A stretch of DNA of 64,000 nt from [Pasteurella] mairii (GTDB lineage Bacteria > Pseudomonadota > Gammaproteobacteria > Enterobacterales > Pasteurellaceae), in the NCBI GenBank assembly GCA_900454475.1, contig UGSS01000002.1, positions 372,001 to 436,000 on the forward strand, read 5' to 3'. The notes beneath the pieces were generated by a model. It had not been told where the DNA came from and did not search any database. It saw only the letters and a list, made by a program, of their open reading frames with translations. Shown piece by piece: positions 51,004 through 59,180 of the stretch. The stretch's first letter is position 1; each line of letters starts with the position of its first letter. The translations under genes were made by a program, and so were the position numbers.

Positions 51004-51462
51004 TTATGATTTGTATCCGCCGAAAAATTGCACGACTTGTTCACGATCATGTTCGTTAGTCAGTTGTATCAGCAAGCGTTTGCCATTTTTTAAATCGACG
51101 ACAAGTAAATTTTTTTCAGCAAGGTTAATTTGATGGATTGTCGCATAGGTGAAATACCAATTGCCATAAAAAAAGCCATTTTCTTTTAATACCAGCATTG
51201 GGGAGCGAATAAATGCGGCATAAATGCTGAGAATAATCAGCATCGCGAGTAAAAATAGCGTAGAGGGATTGATATTAGATTGGGTTTGATAAATGAATAA
51301 TAAAATCAATCCGATAAAAATTAAGGCATCTGATTTTGCTCGTTTTTCTAACCGCACTTTTAAGCGGGTTTTGCCTTTAAGTCGGTCCATGCCGATTTGA
51401 TCATAAATCGCAAAAGCAAAAAACAATAAAATCCCAGCTAGGAGAAAAATGTTAATTATCAT
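51004..51462 (-). CDS. UPF0266 membrane protein (YobD-like)
   Basis: A 152-residue inner-membrane protein with three hydrophobic segments (near 5-22, 47-62 and 66-85) and a soluble C-terminus with a pleckstrin-like ENGFFYGNWYFTYATIHQI. It matches YobD, encoded next to manXYZ in E. coli too. The function is unknown; conserved neighbourhood is the only hint of a link to mannose uptake. It lies 11 bp before manA and behind the manXYZ terminator. Confidence 0.8.
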   Translation of the reverse strand: MIINIFLLAGILLFFAFAIYDQIGMDRLKGKTRLKVRLEKRAKSDALIFIGLILLFIYQTQSNINPSTLFLLAMLIILSIYAAFIRSPMLVLKENGFFYGNWYFTYATIHQINLAEKNLLVVDLKNGKRLLIQLTNEHDREQVVQFFGGYKS

Positions 51463-51469
51463 GGTGATA

Positions 51470-51505
51470 AGTAAAAATAAAAGGCACGAGATATTCCCGT
51501 GCCTT
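51470..51505 (-). terminator. Terminator of manXYZ
   Basis: AAGGCACG and CGTGCCTT with a 9-nt loop, followed on the minus strand by TTATTTTTAC. Confidence 0.85.
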
Positions 51506-51513
51506 GCGTAAAA

Positions 51514-52350
51514 TTAAGCCAGAATACCGGTCCAAGCACCGAAAATACCGATGACGAAGAAGCCGATAATAATCCAAAGGGCGTTCACACGATTGCGCAA
51601 TAACCACATACAGGCAAAGGTGAGCAATAATGGTAACAGACCCGGCATTAAGCTGTCCAAAATGGATTGTACGGTGGTGGTTTCAACAGTTCCATCTTGT
51701 TTTTCAATCACGGAAACCACGAGTGGAACATTGATAGTTGTCCATTTTTGCACCAGCGCGCCCATGATAAACAAACCGAGAATAGAAGCGCCCTCAGTTA
51801 ATTTCTGCAGTAACCCACCGCTCATATCTTGTACGACGTTCAAGCCTTTTTTGTAACCATAGGTAACGCCGAAATAACGGGTGGCTAAACGCACAAGATT
51901 GAACAGGATAAAGAATAAAATTGGACCGAGGATATCCCCGTTAACCGCCAAACCTGCACCTAGCGCGGCAAAGACTGGACGAGCAGTTCCCCAATAAATG
52001 GGATCGCCCACGCCCGCTAATGGTCCCATTAAACCAACTTTGATCCCGTTGATGGCAGCGTCGTCAATCGGTTTACCGTTGGCGCGTTCTTCTTCCATTG
52101 CAATGGTGACACCCAAGACTGGCGAGGCGACGAAAGGCTGAGTATTGAAGAATTCTAAATGGCGTTTTATCGCATCTTTGCGCTCTTGTGAGTTCGGATC
52201 TGGGTATAAACGTTTGATAACCGGTACCATAGAATAAGCGAAGCCAAGGGCTTGCATCCGCTCAAAGTTCCAAGAACCTTGAAATAGATTTGAACGAAGA
52301 ACGACCGCATTTAAATCGCGTTGGGTTACTTTTTTAATTTCTGTTGTCAT
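51514..52350 (-). CDS. manZ: PTS mannose/hexose transporter subunit IID
   Basis: A 278-residue membrane subunit of the mannose-type phosphotransferase system. It starts TTEIKKVTQRDLNAVVLRSN, and contains NFERMQALGFAYSMVPVIKR and GLMGPLAGVGDPIYWGTARP, all typical of IID. With ManY it forms the sugar channel. The stop is 9 bp before the terminator. ManY lies 12 bp upstream. The usual C-terminal hydrophobic segment is present. Confidence 0.95.
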   Translation of the reverse strand: MTTEIKKVTQRDLNAVVLRSNLFQGSWNFERMQALGFAYSMVPVIKRLYPDPNSQERKDAIKRHLEFFNTQPFVASPVLGVTIAMEEERANGKPIDDAAINGIKVGLMGPLAGVGDPIYWGTARPVFAALGAGLAVNGDILGPILFFILFNLVRLATRYFGVTYGYKKGLNVVQDMSGGLLQKLTEGASILGLFIMGALVQKWTTINVPLVVSVIEKQDGTVETTTVQSILDSLMPGLLPLLLTFACMWLLRNRVNALWIIIGFFVIGIFGAWTGILA

Positions 52351-52362
52351 TTTTTTACCCTC

Positions 52363-53166
52363 TTAATCTAATCTATTATCAAGATCGTTGTTATTATTGC
52401 TAACCACTTGTACAACTTGTTTACTTTGGTTGTATTTTGGGTGTAGTTGGATATAAAGAATTGCCATAATGGTACCAAGTACACCAAGGGCGACTAAGTT
52501 GAAATCGGTGAATGCCGCAATGACAAAACCGGCATAGAAAAATGGCATTAAATGTCCAGCGCGCATCATGTTAATTACCATTGCATAACCGACGACTGCA
52601 ATAAATCCACCGGCAATTTTAAGACCGGTTGTGACTACTTCAGGAATAGCGCTTAACATTGATTGCACTACATCAGTACCCGCTGTCATCGCAATCACTA
52701 AGGCTGGAATCGCGATACGCATGGCTTGTAAAATTAACGCGGAGCAGTGGATCCAATCGAGTTTGCGGAGATCGCCACTTTGTACTGCTTTATCCGCCGC
52801 GTGTTGGAAACCAACAGTAATGGCTCGTACGACATAGGTTAAGACTTGTCCGGCTGCCGCTAATGGAATTGCGATGGCGATACCTGTTGAAATATCTTGC
52901 CCGCCGACGATAACCAAAATGGTCGAAATAACGGAAGCTAAGGCGGCATCCGGTGCTAATGCTGCACCGATATTCATCCAGCCAAGGGCTAATAACTCAA
53001 GTGCGCCACCGACTTTGATGCCGGTGGTAATATCGCCTAATACCAAGCCGATGAGTGTACAAGCGATTAATGGACGGTGGGTTTGCCACTCATCAAGAAT
53101 TGATCCCATGCCACAAATACAGGCAATGAGGAATACGAGGATAATCTGTAAAGTTGAAATTTCCAT
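52363..53166 (-). CDS. manY: PTS mannose/hexose transporter subunit IIC
   Basis: A 267-residue inner-membrane protein with six to nine hydrophobic segments, including GSILDEWQTHRPLIACTLIG and GGALELLALGWMNIGAALAP, the IIC signature. It forms the sugar-translocation domain together with ManZ. It sits between manX (10 bp) and manZ (12 bp) in one operon. Confidence 0.95.
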   Translation of the reverse strand: MEISTLQIILVFLIACICGMGSILDEWQTHRPLIACTLIGLVLGDITTGIKVGGALELLALGWMNIGAALAPDAALASVISTILVIVGGQDISTGIAIAIPLAAAGQVLTYVVRAITVGFQHAADKAVQSGDLRKLDWIHCSALILQAMRIAIPALVIAMTAGTDVVQSMLSAIPEVVTTGLKIAGGFIAVVGYAMVINMMRAGHLMPFFYAGFVIAAFTDFNLVALGVLGTIMAILYIQLHPKYNQSKQVVQVVSNNNNDLDNRLD

Positions 53167-53176
53167 GCTACATTCC

Positions 53177-54151
53177 TTAAATTAAATTGTTCTTCTTTAA
53201 TAAATCCATCATGTGCTGGCGAGTATCGTTCGAGACTTTACGCACATCAAGCTCAACGCCCATAGCATCAATTGCTTTGAAGGCATCAATATCTTGATCA
53301 TCTACCGCGATTGCACTGGTGATCATTTTTTTTCCATCTTTATATGCCATGCCGCCGATATTGATTGATTTCATATCAAATCCTGCTTCAAGCAGCGTTA
53401 ATACATCCGTTGGATTGGTAAATAACAACATCACGCGGTCATTGGCATATTCCGGATTGTTATATACACGCACCATTTTGGCGACATCTACTACATGAGC
53501 AGTCACACCCGGAGGGGCAACGCTTTTAAGCATGGTAGAACGTACGTTATCTTTTGCCACATCATCATTAACCACAATAATTCGGCTTACTTTGCTTTCT
53601 TTTGTCCAGCGTGTCGCGACTTGCCCGTGAATTAAACGGTCATCAATACGTGCTAAACCTATGGTCATATGTCCGCCGGCAGTTACGCTTTGTGGCGCGG
53701 CTTGCGGGACAGGCGCGGGTTGTGGTGCGGCTGGCTGTTTGGCTTCTTCTTCCTCGTAACGTAATGCTCGTACGCCGGTACGTCCAGTTTCTAATGCAAT
53801 GGCGACAAGTTCGGATAAACTTGGACCATCATCACGCGCCATAAAGGTTTCGACTAACATTGGTACGTTGACGCCGGTAACAATATCCATATTCTCTTTA
53901 CCTTCAGAGACACGGTTGGCAGCGTTGAACGGACTGCCTCCCCAAGTATCCACTAAAAACAGCACTTCATCACAATGAGAAAGTGTCGTCGCCAGTTTTT
54001 CTTGGTATTTTTGCATAATGGTTTCAGCATTTTCACCGGGAACAAAATCAATGGTTGCAACATTCTCTTGTTCGCCGATAAGCATTTCAGTTGTTTTTAA
54101 CAACTGTTCTGCTGCTATCCCATGGGTCGCTATTATAATAGCAATGGTCAT
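53177..54151 (-). CDS. manX: PTS mannose/hexose transporter subunit IIAB
   Basis: A 324-residue fusion of two cytosolic phosphocarrier domains. The IIA domain (1-130) has the active His10 in IIATHG, and the IIB domain (about 160-324) has its active His in RIDDRLIHGQVATRW (about residue 175). The linker is alanine/proline/glutamine-rich (QPAAPQPAPVPQAAPQ). It passes phosphate from HPr to the incoming hexose. It is the first gene of manXYZ, with two CRP-type sites upstream. Confidence 0.96.
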   Translation of the reverse strand: MTIAIIIATHGIAAEQLLKTTEMLIGEQENVATIDFVPGENAETIMQKYQEKLATTLSHCDEVLFLVDTWGGSPFNAANRVSEGKENMDIVTGVNVPMLVETFMARDDGPSLSELVAIALETGRTGVRALRYEEEEAKQPAAPQPAPVPQAAPQSVTAGGHMTIGLARIDDRLIHGQVATRWTKESKVSRIIVVNDDVAKDNVRSTMLKSVAPPGVTAHVVDVAKMVRVYNNPEYANDRVMLLFTNPTDVLTLLEAGFDMKSINIGGMAYKDGKKMITSAIAVDDQDIDAFKAIDAMGVELDVRKVSNDTRQHMMDLLKKNNLI

Positions 54152-54220
54152 ATCGACTCCTTAATTAAAAATAAATTTTTCAAATAGCAGCGCATTCTAA
54201 AGTAAAACGAAGTCTAATAA

Positions 54221-54236
54221 CGTGATACAGATCACA
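54221..54236. promoter_or_regulatory. CRP-type site 1 upstream of manX
   Basis: CGTGA-TACAGA-TCACA, nine of ten consensus positions, about 77 bp before manX. Confidence 0.7.
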
Positions 54237-54262
54237 TTATTGTTATCATATGGAGTAAAAGT

Positions 54263-54278
54263 TGTGCAATAGATCACA
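54263..54278. promoter_or_regulatory. CRP-type site 2 upstream of manX
   Basis: TGTGC-AATAGA-TCACA, nine of ten consensus positions, 42 bp from site 1 (four helical turns). Confidence 0.68.
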
Positions 54279-54365
54279 TTTTTTGGTGATTTTATAAAAT
54301 TTATTTTAAAATTAATTTATAAGAATTTGCAGAACTGGTGTAAGAAATAACACTTAGACGATAAA

Positions 54366-54393
54366 AAACCTACTTTAAAAAAGTAGGTTTTTC
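54366..54393. terminator. Terminator of hemCDXY
   Basis: AAACCTACTTT pairs with AAAGTAGGTTT across a 3-nt loop, with A- and T-runs on both sides. It lies just behind hemY, which reads leftward into it. Confidence 0.82.
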
Positions 54394-54414
54394 AGAGAAA
54401 AGAAATTAATTAAC

Positions 54415-55689
54415 TTACTTATTTTCTAAAAGTGCGGTCGAATTTTGTTCCGTTTTTTCTTCTAGTCGTAAGGCTTGAATGGACATCACCGATTTTAAAC
54501 TTTCTTCGCGCACTTGTTTGGCTAAGGCATGATCCCCATTTTGCTCAAACACATAAGCCGCCATGGTAGCATCATTAACTTCCAATTGCTGTTTATGATT
54601 TTCTAAAATGGTTTTAAAGACATTGCTGGCTTTGCCGAATTCATTATTGCGCACATATAAATATCCTAATGCACGCTGGATAAAGCAACGCTGATCGCCT
54701 TGTGCCTGTTTTGCTCTTTTTTCAACTAATTTAAGCAGTTTGCTGTTATCTGTTGGTTGTAAGCGGGTAATTTGTGTATATAATGCTTTTGCCAAGGGGC
54801 TGCTATCATCCAGTTTTTTCAGTGCCTCAAGAGTTAATTCGTAAGCACTTTCATGATCATTACTATCAATTAAACGCGCAATTAAACCGGTTTTAACATA
54901 CAGATCGTTTTGGCGTTTGCGCGGTTGATTTTCCCACCATTCAAGTAAACCATCCACGCCTTCTTCATTCATTTTTTCATCAAGTAAACCGTCTTCTACT
55001 TGGCGTTGCAGTTGGGTGAAGTTTTCGTTGCTGTATAAACCAACGCTTTCTACTTGATCTAAAATTTTATCTAATGCTTGATAAGCCTTGGATTGCAGAT
55101 AGATATCCACCGCCAGTTTAAGCACTTCTTTATTTTTATGCGCCATCACCAACAAGCTATCCACAGAACTGCGCGCCGCCGGCAGTTTTTTCTGTTGTAA
55201 TAAAATGCGGGTTCGAGCAATTTCGACAATCAAACTGTCTGTACCGGCAAGTTCGGTAGCTTCAATTAAATAGCGGTTCGCGCTAAATTCATCCCCGCGT
55301 TGTTGCGCGGCTTCCGCGGCTTTAATAAAGTTCAACACCGGTTCATCAGAATGTTTGGCATTTTTGCCGATTAATTTTTCTGCTTTAGAATAATCGCCTT
55401 CGTTCATGCGCATTAACCCTTCGAGGGTTTGTTTTTGCGCTTTGAGCCGTTTGCGGCGGGAGAACCAACCGTAAGTGTTGCTACTTAAACGACAAAAACG
55501 GGTAATGATCCACTCAATTCCGTAAATAATTGCCAATGCAATCACAAAGAAGACCACTAAGGTAGTAATTGACATTTCAATGCTATAACTGCTGGTTTCA
55601 ATTAATACATAACCTTGTTTACCAGAGAGATAAGGTCCTGCGATTAAGCCGGCGAGTAACACCAGCATTAAAAATAGCGTTCTAAACAT
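54415..55689 (-). CDS. hemY: HemY, haem biosynthesis-associated TPR protein
   Basis: A 424-residue inner-membrane protein. Two N-terminal membrane segments (near 3-20 and 40-60) are followed by a long helical tetratricopeptide-like region facing the cytoplasm. The start [20 protein letters not shown] and the [20 protein letters not shown]-type stretch (here [13 protein letters not shown]) are family features. Its exact role is unknown despite conservation at the end of hemCD operons. It begins 12 bp after hemX. Confidence 0.88.
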   Translation of the reverse strand: MFRTLFLMLVLLAGLIAGPYLSGKQGYVLIETSSYSIEMSITTLVVFFVIALAIIYGIEWIITRFCRLSSNTYGWFSRRKRLKAQKQTLEGLMRMNEGDYSKAEKLIGKNAKHSDEPVLNFIKAAEAAQQRGDEFSANRYLIEATELAGTDSLIVEIARTRILLQQKKLPAARSSVDSLLVMAHKNKEVLKLAVDIYLQSKAYQALDKILDQVESVGLYSNENFTQLQRQVEDGLLDEKMNEEGVDGLLEWWENQPRKRQNDLYVKTGLIARLIDSNDHESAYELTLEALKKLDDSSPLAKALYTQITRLQPTDNSKLLKLVEKRAKQAQGDQRCFIQRALGYLYVRNNEFGKASNVFKTILENHKQQLEVNDATMAAYVFEQNGDHALAKQVREESLKSVMSIQALRLEEKTEQNSTALLENK

Positions 55690-55701
55690 AATCTATTTCC
55701 T

Positions 55702-57216
55702 CTACTGTTGAGGCTCGTTATTAGCCGGTTGTTCCGCGTTTGTTGGCGTATCTGTTTCTGAAGGTGAAGCCTCATTTTGCATACTGCTTTGTTGTGTCAC
55801 ATTTGATTCACTTGGTGTATTCGAGTCAGTTGTTGTAGCATCCAGCGCATTTTCTTCGCTTAAGGCTTTATCGACGGAAAGCTCAATTTTTTGTATTTCT
55901 GATGGTTGTTTGTTAAGCAGTTTATCTAACATATTTAAGCTACTTAATTGATTTGGGGTATCCACATAAATCGATTGCTCCGACAATTCATCCAAGGATT
56001 TGAGGAATTGTTCTGCCACATTGGTTGTGGTATCAAAATAGGTTCTGATCCATGATGCCACGGTTTCCAAGGATTGTTTATATAATTCGTTTTGCTGACG
56101 TGGTACTGCCAAAATAGCAATTTGTAAACGCAAACGAATATTTTCTCTTAAGTAAATATCTTGGTTCGGTGCTAATAAGGCTTTGGTTTCAGTATCACGT
56201 GGCGTAATACGGATAAAGTGATTTAAGAAGGAAGTTGCACTTTTCTCAATATTTTGTTTCCAATCCTCAATAGAATTACTTAGTTGATCGTAACTGTTCG
56301 GATCATCAAAATTGACATTTAATACGGTGAGTTCATCAATGGTATTGGCAAGTTGCGACAAGCGTTGCATCACTGCATTTTGATCCACATTATTTAACGA
56401 TAAAAGCTGTTTTAAATCCTTATTGATTGCGCTACGTACTGCGCCGGCTTTTGGATCGGATACCTTGGCTAAGGTTTCATCCGCGATTTTAAGTAACGAA
56501 ACCGCGGTATCAATATCGTTATCTAAGACTAATTTTCTTAAGGCGTTATTTAATAAAAAATCTGTTTCGGATAATAGCCAATCATTTGGTTGTTCCGCTT
56601 TAGCCGCAGACGCCAATTGACCAATTTGTGCTTTTAACCCGTTAATTTCTTGGTTTTTACCCGCGACGGTTTGGGTTAATTGAACGATTTCCTGTTGCGC
56701 ATTTTTTTGGAATGTCAGCAATTGGCTAAGTTGTTCGCGTTGTTGGCTAAAATCCGGTAAATCAAGTGGCGCGTTCGGCACTTTTTCACTGACTTGTTGT
56801 TCAAGTGCGGTCATTTTTTGCTGCATTTGTACTATTTGTTGTTGACCGAAATAATAACCGGCACCGCCAACTCCTAAGGCAATAAGAATGGCTAAGACTG
56901 CCAAGCTGGAAGTGCTTTTTTTCACGACGACAGACTGACTTGGTGAGTTGTTTTCAGGATTTTTTTCCACGCTTTTTTCAACAGTTTTTTCCGTTGAAGC
57001 GCGGTTGTTAGTTTGAGGGGATTTATCGGCATTATCCATTGTGCGTTTTTCCTCTTTCTTTTCTTGGCTATTTGTAGCTTGGGTAACGTTATCGGCAGCG
57101 CGGTGGTTTGTTTTGTCATCTGCGGAAGACGTTAGGTTATGCTCGTTTTCAGCTGGAGTGAGTTCTTTTTGCAGCAACGCTTTTTTTTCCGTTGGTTTGG
57201 TATTCTTCTCAGCCAT
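55702..57216 (-). CDS. hemX: HemX-like membrane protein
   Basis: A 504-residue protein. A lysine/glutamate/asparagine-rich cytosolic N-terminus (about 1-105) is followed by one membrane segment (LAVLAILIALGVGGAGYYFG) and a large periplasmic coiled-coil domain (QQQIVQMQQKMTALEQQV). The C-terminus is rich in Thr, Ser, Glu and Gln and appears disordered. Despite older annotation it is not the uroporphyrinogen methyltransferase. It lies between hemD and hemY in the usual order. The low-complexity ends will vary between strains. Confidence 0.87.
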   Translation of the reverse strand: MAEKNTKPTEKKALLQKELTPAENEHNLTSSADDKTNHRAADNVTQATNSQEKKEEKRTMDNADKSPQTNNRASTEKTVEKSVEKNPENNSPSQSVVVKKSTSSLAVLAILIALGVGGAGYYFGQQQIVQMQQKMTALEQQVSEKVPNAPLDLPDFSQQREQLSQLLTFQKNAQQEIVQLTQTVAGKNQEINGLKAQIGQLASAAKAEQPNDWLLSETDFLLNNALRKLVLDNDIDTAVSLLKIADETLAKVSDPKAGAVRSAINKDLKQLLSLNNVDQNAVMQRLSQLANTIDELTVLNVNFDDPNSYDQLSNSIEDWKQNIEKSATSFLNHFIRITPRDTETKALLAPNQDIYLRENIRLRLQIAILAVPRQQNELYKQSLETVASWIRTYFDTTTNVAEQFLKSLDELSEQSIYVDTPNQLSSLNMLDKLLNKQPSEIQKIELSVDKALSEENALDATTTDSNTPSESNVTQQSSMQNEASPSETDTPTNAEQPANNEPQQ

Positions 57217-57253
57217 AATTTATTCCTTGATTTTTGTTAAAAATAAAATGCAA

Positions 57254-58003
57254 CTAAGCATTTTGTAATAAAGTGTATAACAAAGCCTGATTATCCGCTT
57301 TCGGTGAGATTGTTACATGTTGCCATCCCAATTTTTTTGCAAACGTCGCAATTCTGCGACTTACGGTAATCAGTTGACAGCTTTTTAGCCAATTATGTTC
57401 TTTTTCCGGTACAAAATCCATAAGGGACAGTAAAATTTCCATACTGGTGACAATAACGGTTTGCACGCCAGCACGCTGACATAAGCTGGTTTGTTCCTCA
57501 TTATTTGGATAAACAATCGGAACGCGTCGATAACATTCGAGATAATCCACTTCCGCTCCGCGTTGTTGCGCTTGCTCGGCAAATAGTTCGCGTCCGCTAT
57601 TGCCGCGTAAAATTAAAATCCGCTTTCCGTTCAATGTTTGCATAGCCGGCAGTTCAAGTAAACCTTCGCTGGTTTCTTGTTGGAACGGATAATAAATCAT
57701 TTGTTCGGTATTGGCGGCAAAATATTCCGCGGTGCGCTGTCCGACAGTAAAATAACACAAATCGTCGCGCCAATGAAATCCCGTCTGTTTTAGGGTTTGC
57801 GCTGCGTATTCCACGGCATTTTTTGACACCGCAAAGACATAATCCTGTGCTTTGAGTTGTGCCAATTTATTCGGTAATTGATTTAATTCGCTGCCCGCTT
57901 CAATGGAAAATAACGGCAGATGAATAGCGACAATCCCTGCTTTATTTAGCATTTCAACTAATTGTATTCCCCGTGCATCGGGGCGCGTGACTAATACCGC
58001 CAT
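57254..58003 (-). CDS. hemD: Uroporphyrinogen-III synthase
   Basis: A 249-residue enzyme that closes hydroxymethylbilane to uroporphyrinogen III in the haem pathway. The start AVLVTRPDARGIQLVEMLNK, the AVSKNAVEYA segment and GNSGRELFAEQAQQRGAEVD with YECYRRVP-like sequence (here YLECYRRVPI) are typical of this poorly conserved family. It begins 11 bp after hemC. Confidence 0.92.
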   Translation of the reverse strand: MAVLVTRPDARGIQLVEMLNKAGIVAIHLPLFSIEAGSELNQLPNKLAQLKAQDYVFAVSKNAVEYAAQTLKQTGFHWRDDLCYFTVGQRTAEYFAANTEQMIYYPFQQETSEGLLELPAMQTLNGKRILILRGNSGRELFAEQAQQRGAEVDYLECYRRVPIVYPNNEEQTSLCQRAGVQTVIVTSMEILLSLMDFVPEKEHNWLKSCQLITVSRRIATFAKKLGWQHVTISPKADNQALLYTLLQNA

Positions 58004-58014
58004 AAGTTTTTCAC

Positions 58015-58947
58015 CTAGTCTTGATAAATGGATTGTAATATTTTATCGCCACCTTGCGCTAACAGTTGCTCGGCGATACGAATGCCCAAATCTTGTGCAT
58101 TTTCCACCGCACTTTTTCCTTCGGCGCGTAAAATTTTTGATCCATCCAGCGCACCGATCAAGGCGCGCAAATAAAGTTCGTTATTTTGGCGAATGGTATA
58201 ACAACCGATCGGTACTTGGCAGCCACCTTGCAGGCGATTATTGAGCGCGCGTTCTGCCAAAACGCAATAAGTGGTGTCAATATCGGCAAGGGGGGCGAGT
58301 AACTGTTGCACTTGTTTATCATCCGCGCGACATTCAATCCCGATAGCGCCTTGTCCCGCTGCCGGCAATGAAGTTTCGACCTCAACAAAATCTGTAATAC
58401 GTTCGGCTAATCCCAAGCGAATAAGTCCAGCGGAGGCTAAGATAATCGCGTCATATTCGCCATTATCCAATTTGGATAAACGGGTTCCCACATTGCCGCG
58501 CAAGGAACGAATATCTAAATCTGGGCGCCATGCTTTGAGTTGGCATTGGCGACGCAAACTGGAGGTACCCACAATCGCCCCATGTGGCAAGGATGCCAAA
58601 TTAGCAAATTGATTTGACACAAAGGCATCTCGCGGATCTTCTCGTTGACAAATCACGCTTAGGGTTAATCCTTGTGGAAATTGCATGGGGACATCTTTCA
58701 TGGAATGCACCGCAATATCGGCTTCACCATTGAGCAATGCATTTTCTAACTCTTTGACAAATAATCCTTTTCCACCAATTTTTGCCAAGGGTGTATCCAA
58801 AATGGCATCCCCTTTTGTGATCATTGGGACTAAAACGATTTCAAGTGCCGGATAAAGGCTGGCAAGGCGGTCTTTGATGTGGTTGGCTTGCCAAAGCGCT
58901 AATGGGCTTTGACGGGTGGCGATTTTCAAGAGAGTTTTATTTGTCAT
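58015..58947 (-). CDS. hemC: Porphobilinogen deaminase (hydroxymethylbilane synthase)
   Basis: A 310-residue enzyme that joins four porphobilinogens. Landmarks are [43 protein letters not shown], the arginine-rich [20 protein letters not shown] and the dipyrromethane cofactor cysteine in [10 protein letters not shown]. It leads the hemCDXY operon and is divergent from cyaA, as in E. coli. The 233-bp region between them has no hairpin, and no convincing CRP site was found. Confidence 0.97.
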   Translation of the reverse strand: MTNKTLLKIATRQSPLALWQANHIKDRLASLYPALEIVLVPMITKGDAILDTPLAKIGGKGLFVKELENALLNGEADIAVHSMKDVPMQFPQGLTLSVICQREDPRDAFVSNQFANLASLPHGAIVGTSSLRRQCQLKAWRPDLDIRSLRGNVGTRLSKLDNGEYDAIILASAGLIRLGLAERITDFVEVETSLPAAGQGAIGIECRADDKQVQQLLAPLADIDTTYCVLAERALNNRLQGGCQVPIGCYTIRQNNELYLRALIGALDGSKILRAEGKSAVENAQDLGIRIAEQLLAQGGDKILQSIYQD

Positions 58948-59180
58948 AGCGATATATTTTTTGTTAGCTTAAAATAGACTGCCTTATCCTATCATTGTTG
59001 TTTGCAAAAGTCAGTTTTCATTTAAACATTTTGCTTTAATTTGAGCCAAGTGATAGAGTAGGCAGCCGGGTGAAAGGCATTTACATTATGAGGTCGTCTT
59101 GCTGGCGCTAAATAATGATAAGTTTTCGATAACCGCTGTATTTCATTGGCGGTTTGGGCTGAATAATCATAGGATATTGT

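Noticed and set aside
59060-59090. CRP-like site between hemC and cyaA (GGTGAAAGGCATTTACA)
   Set aside because: The second half-site does not fit the TCACA position; spacing is wrong by two bases.
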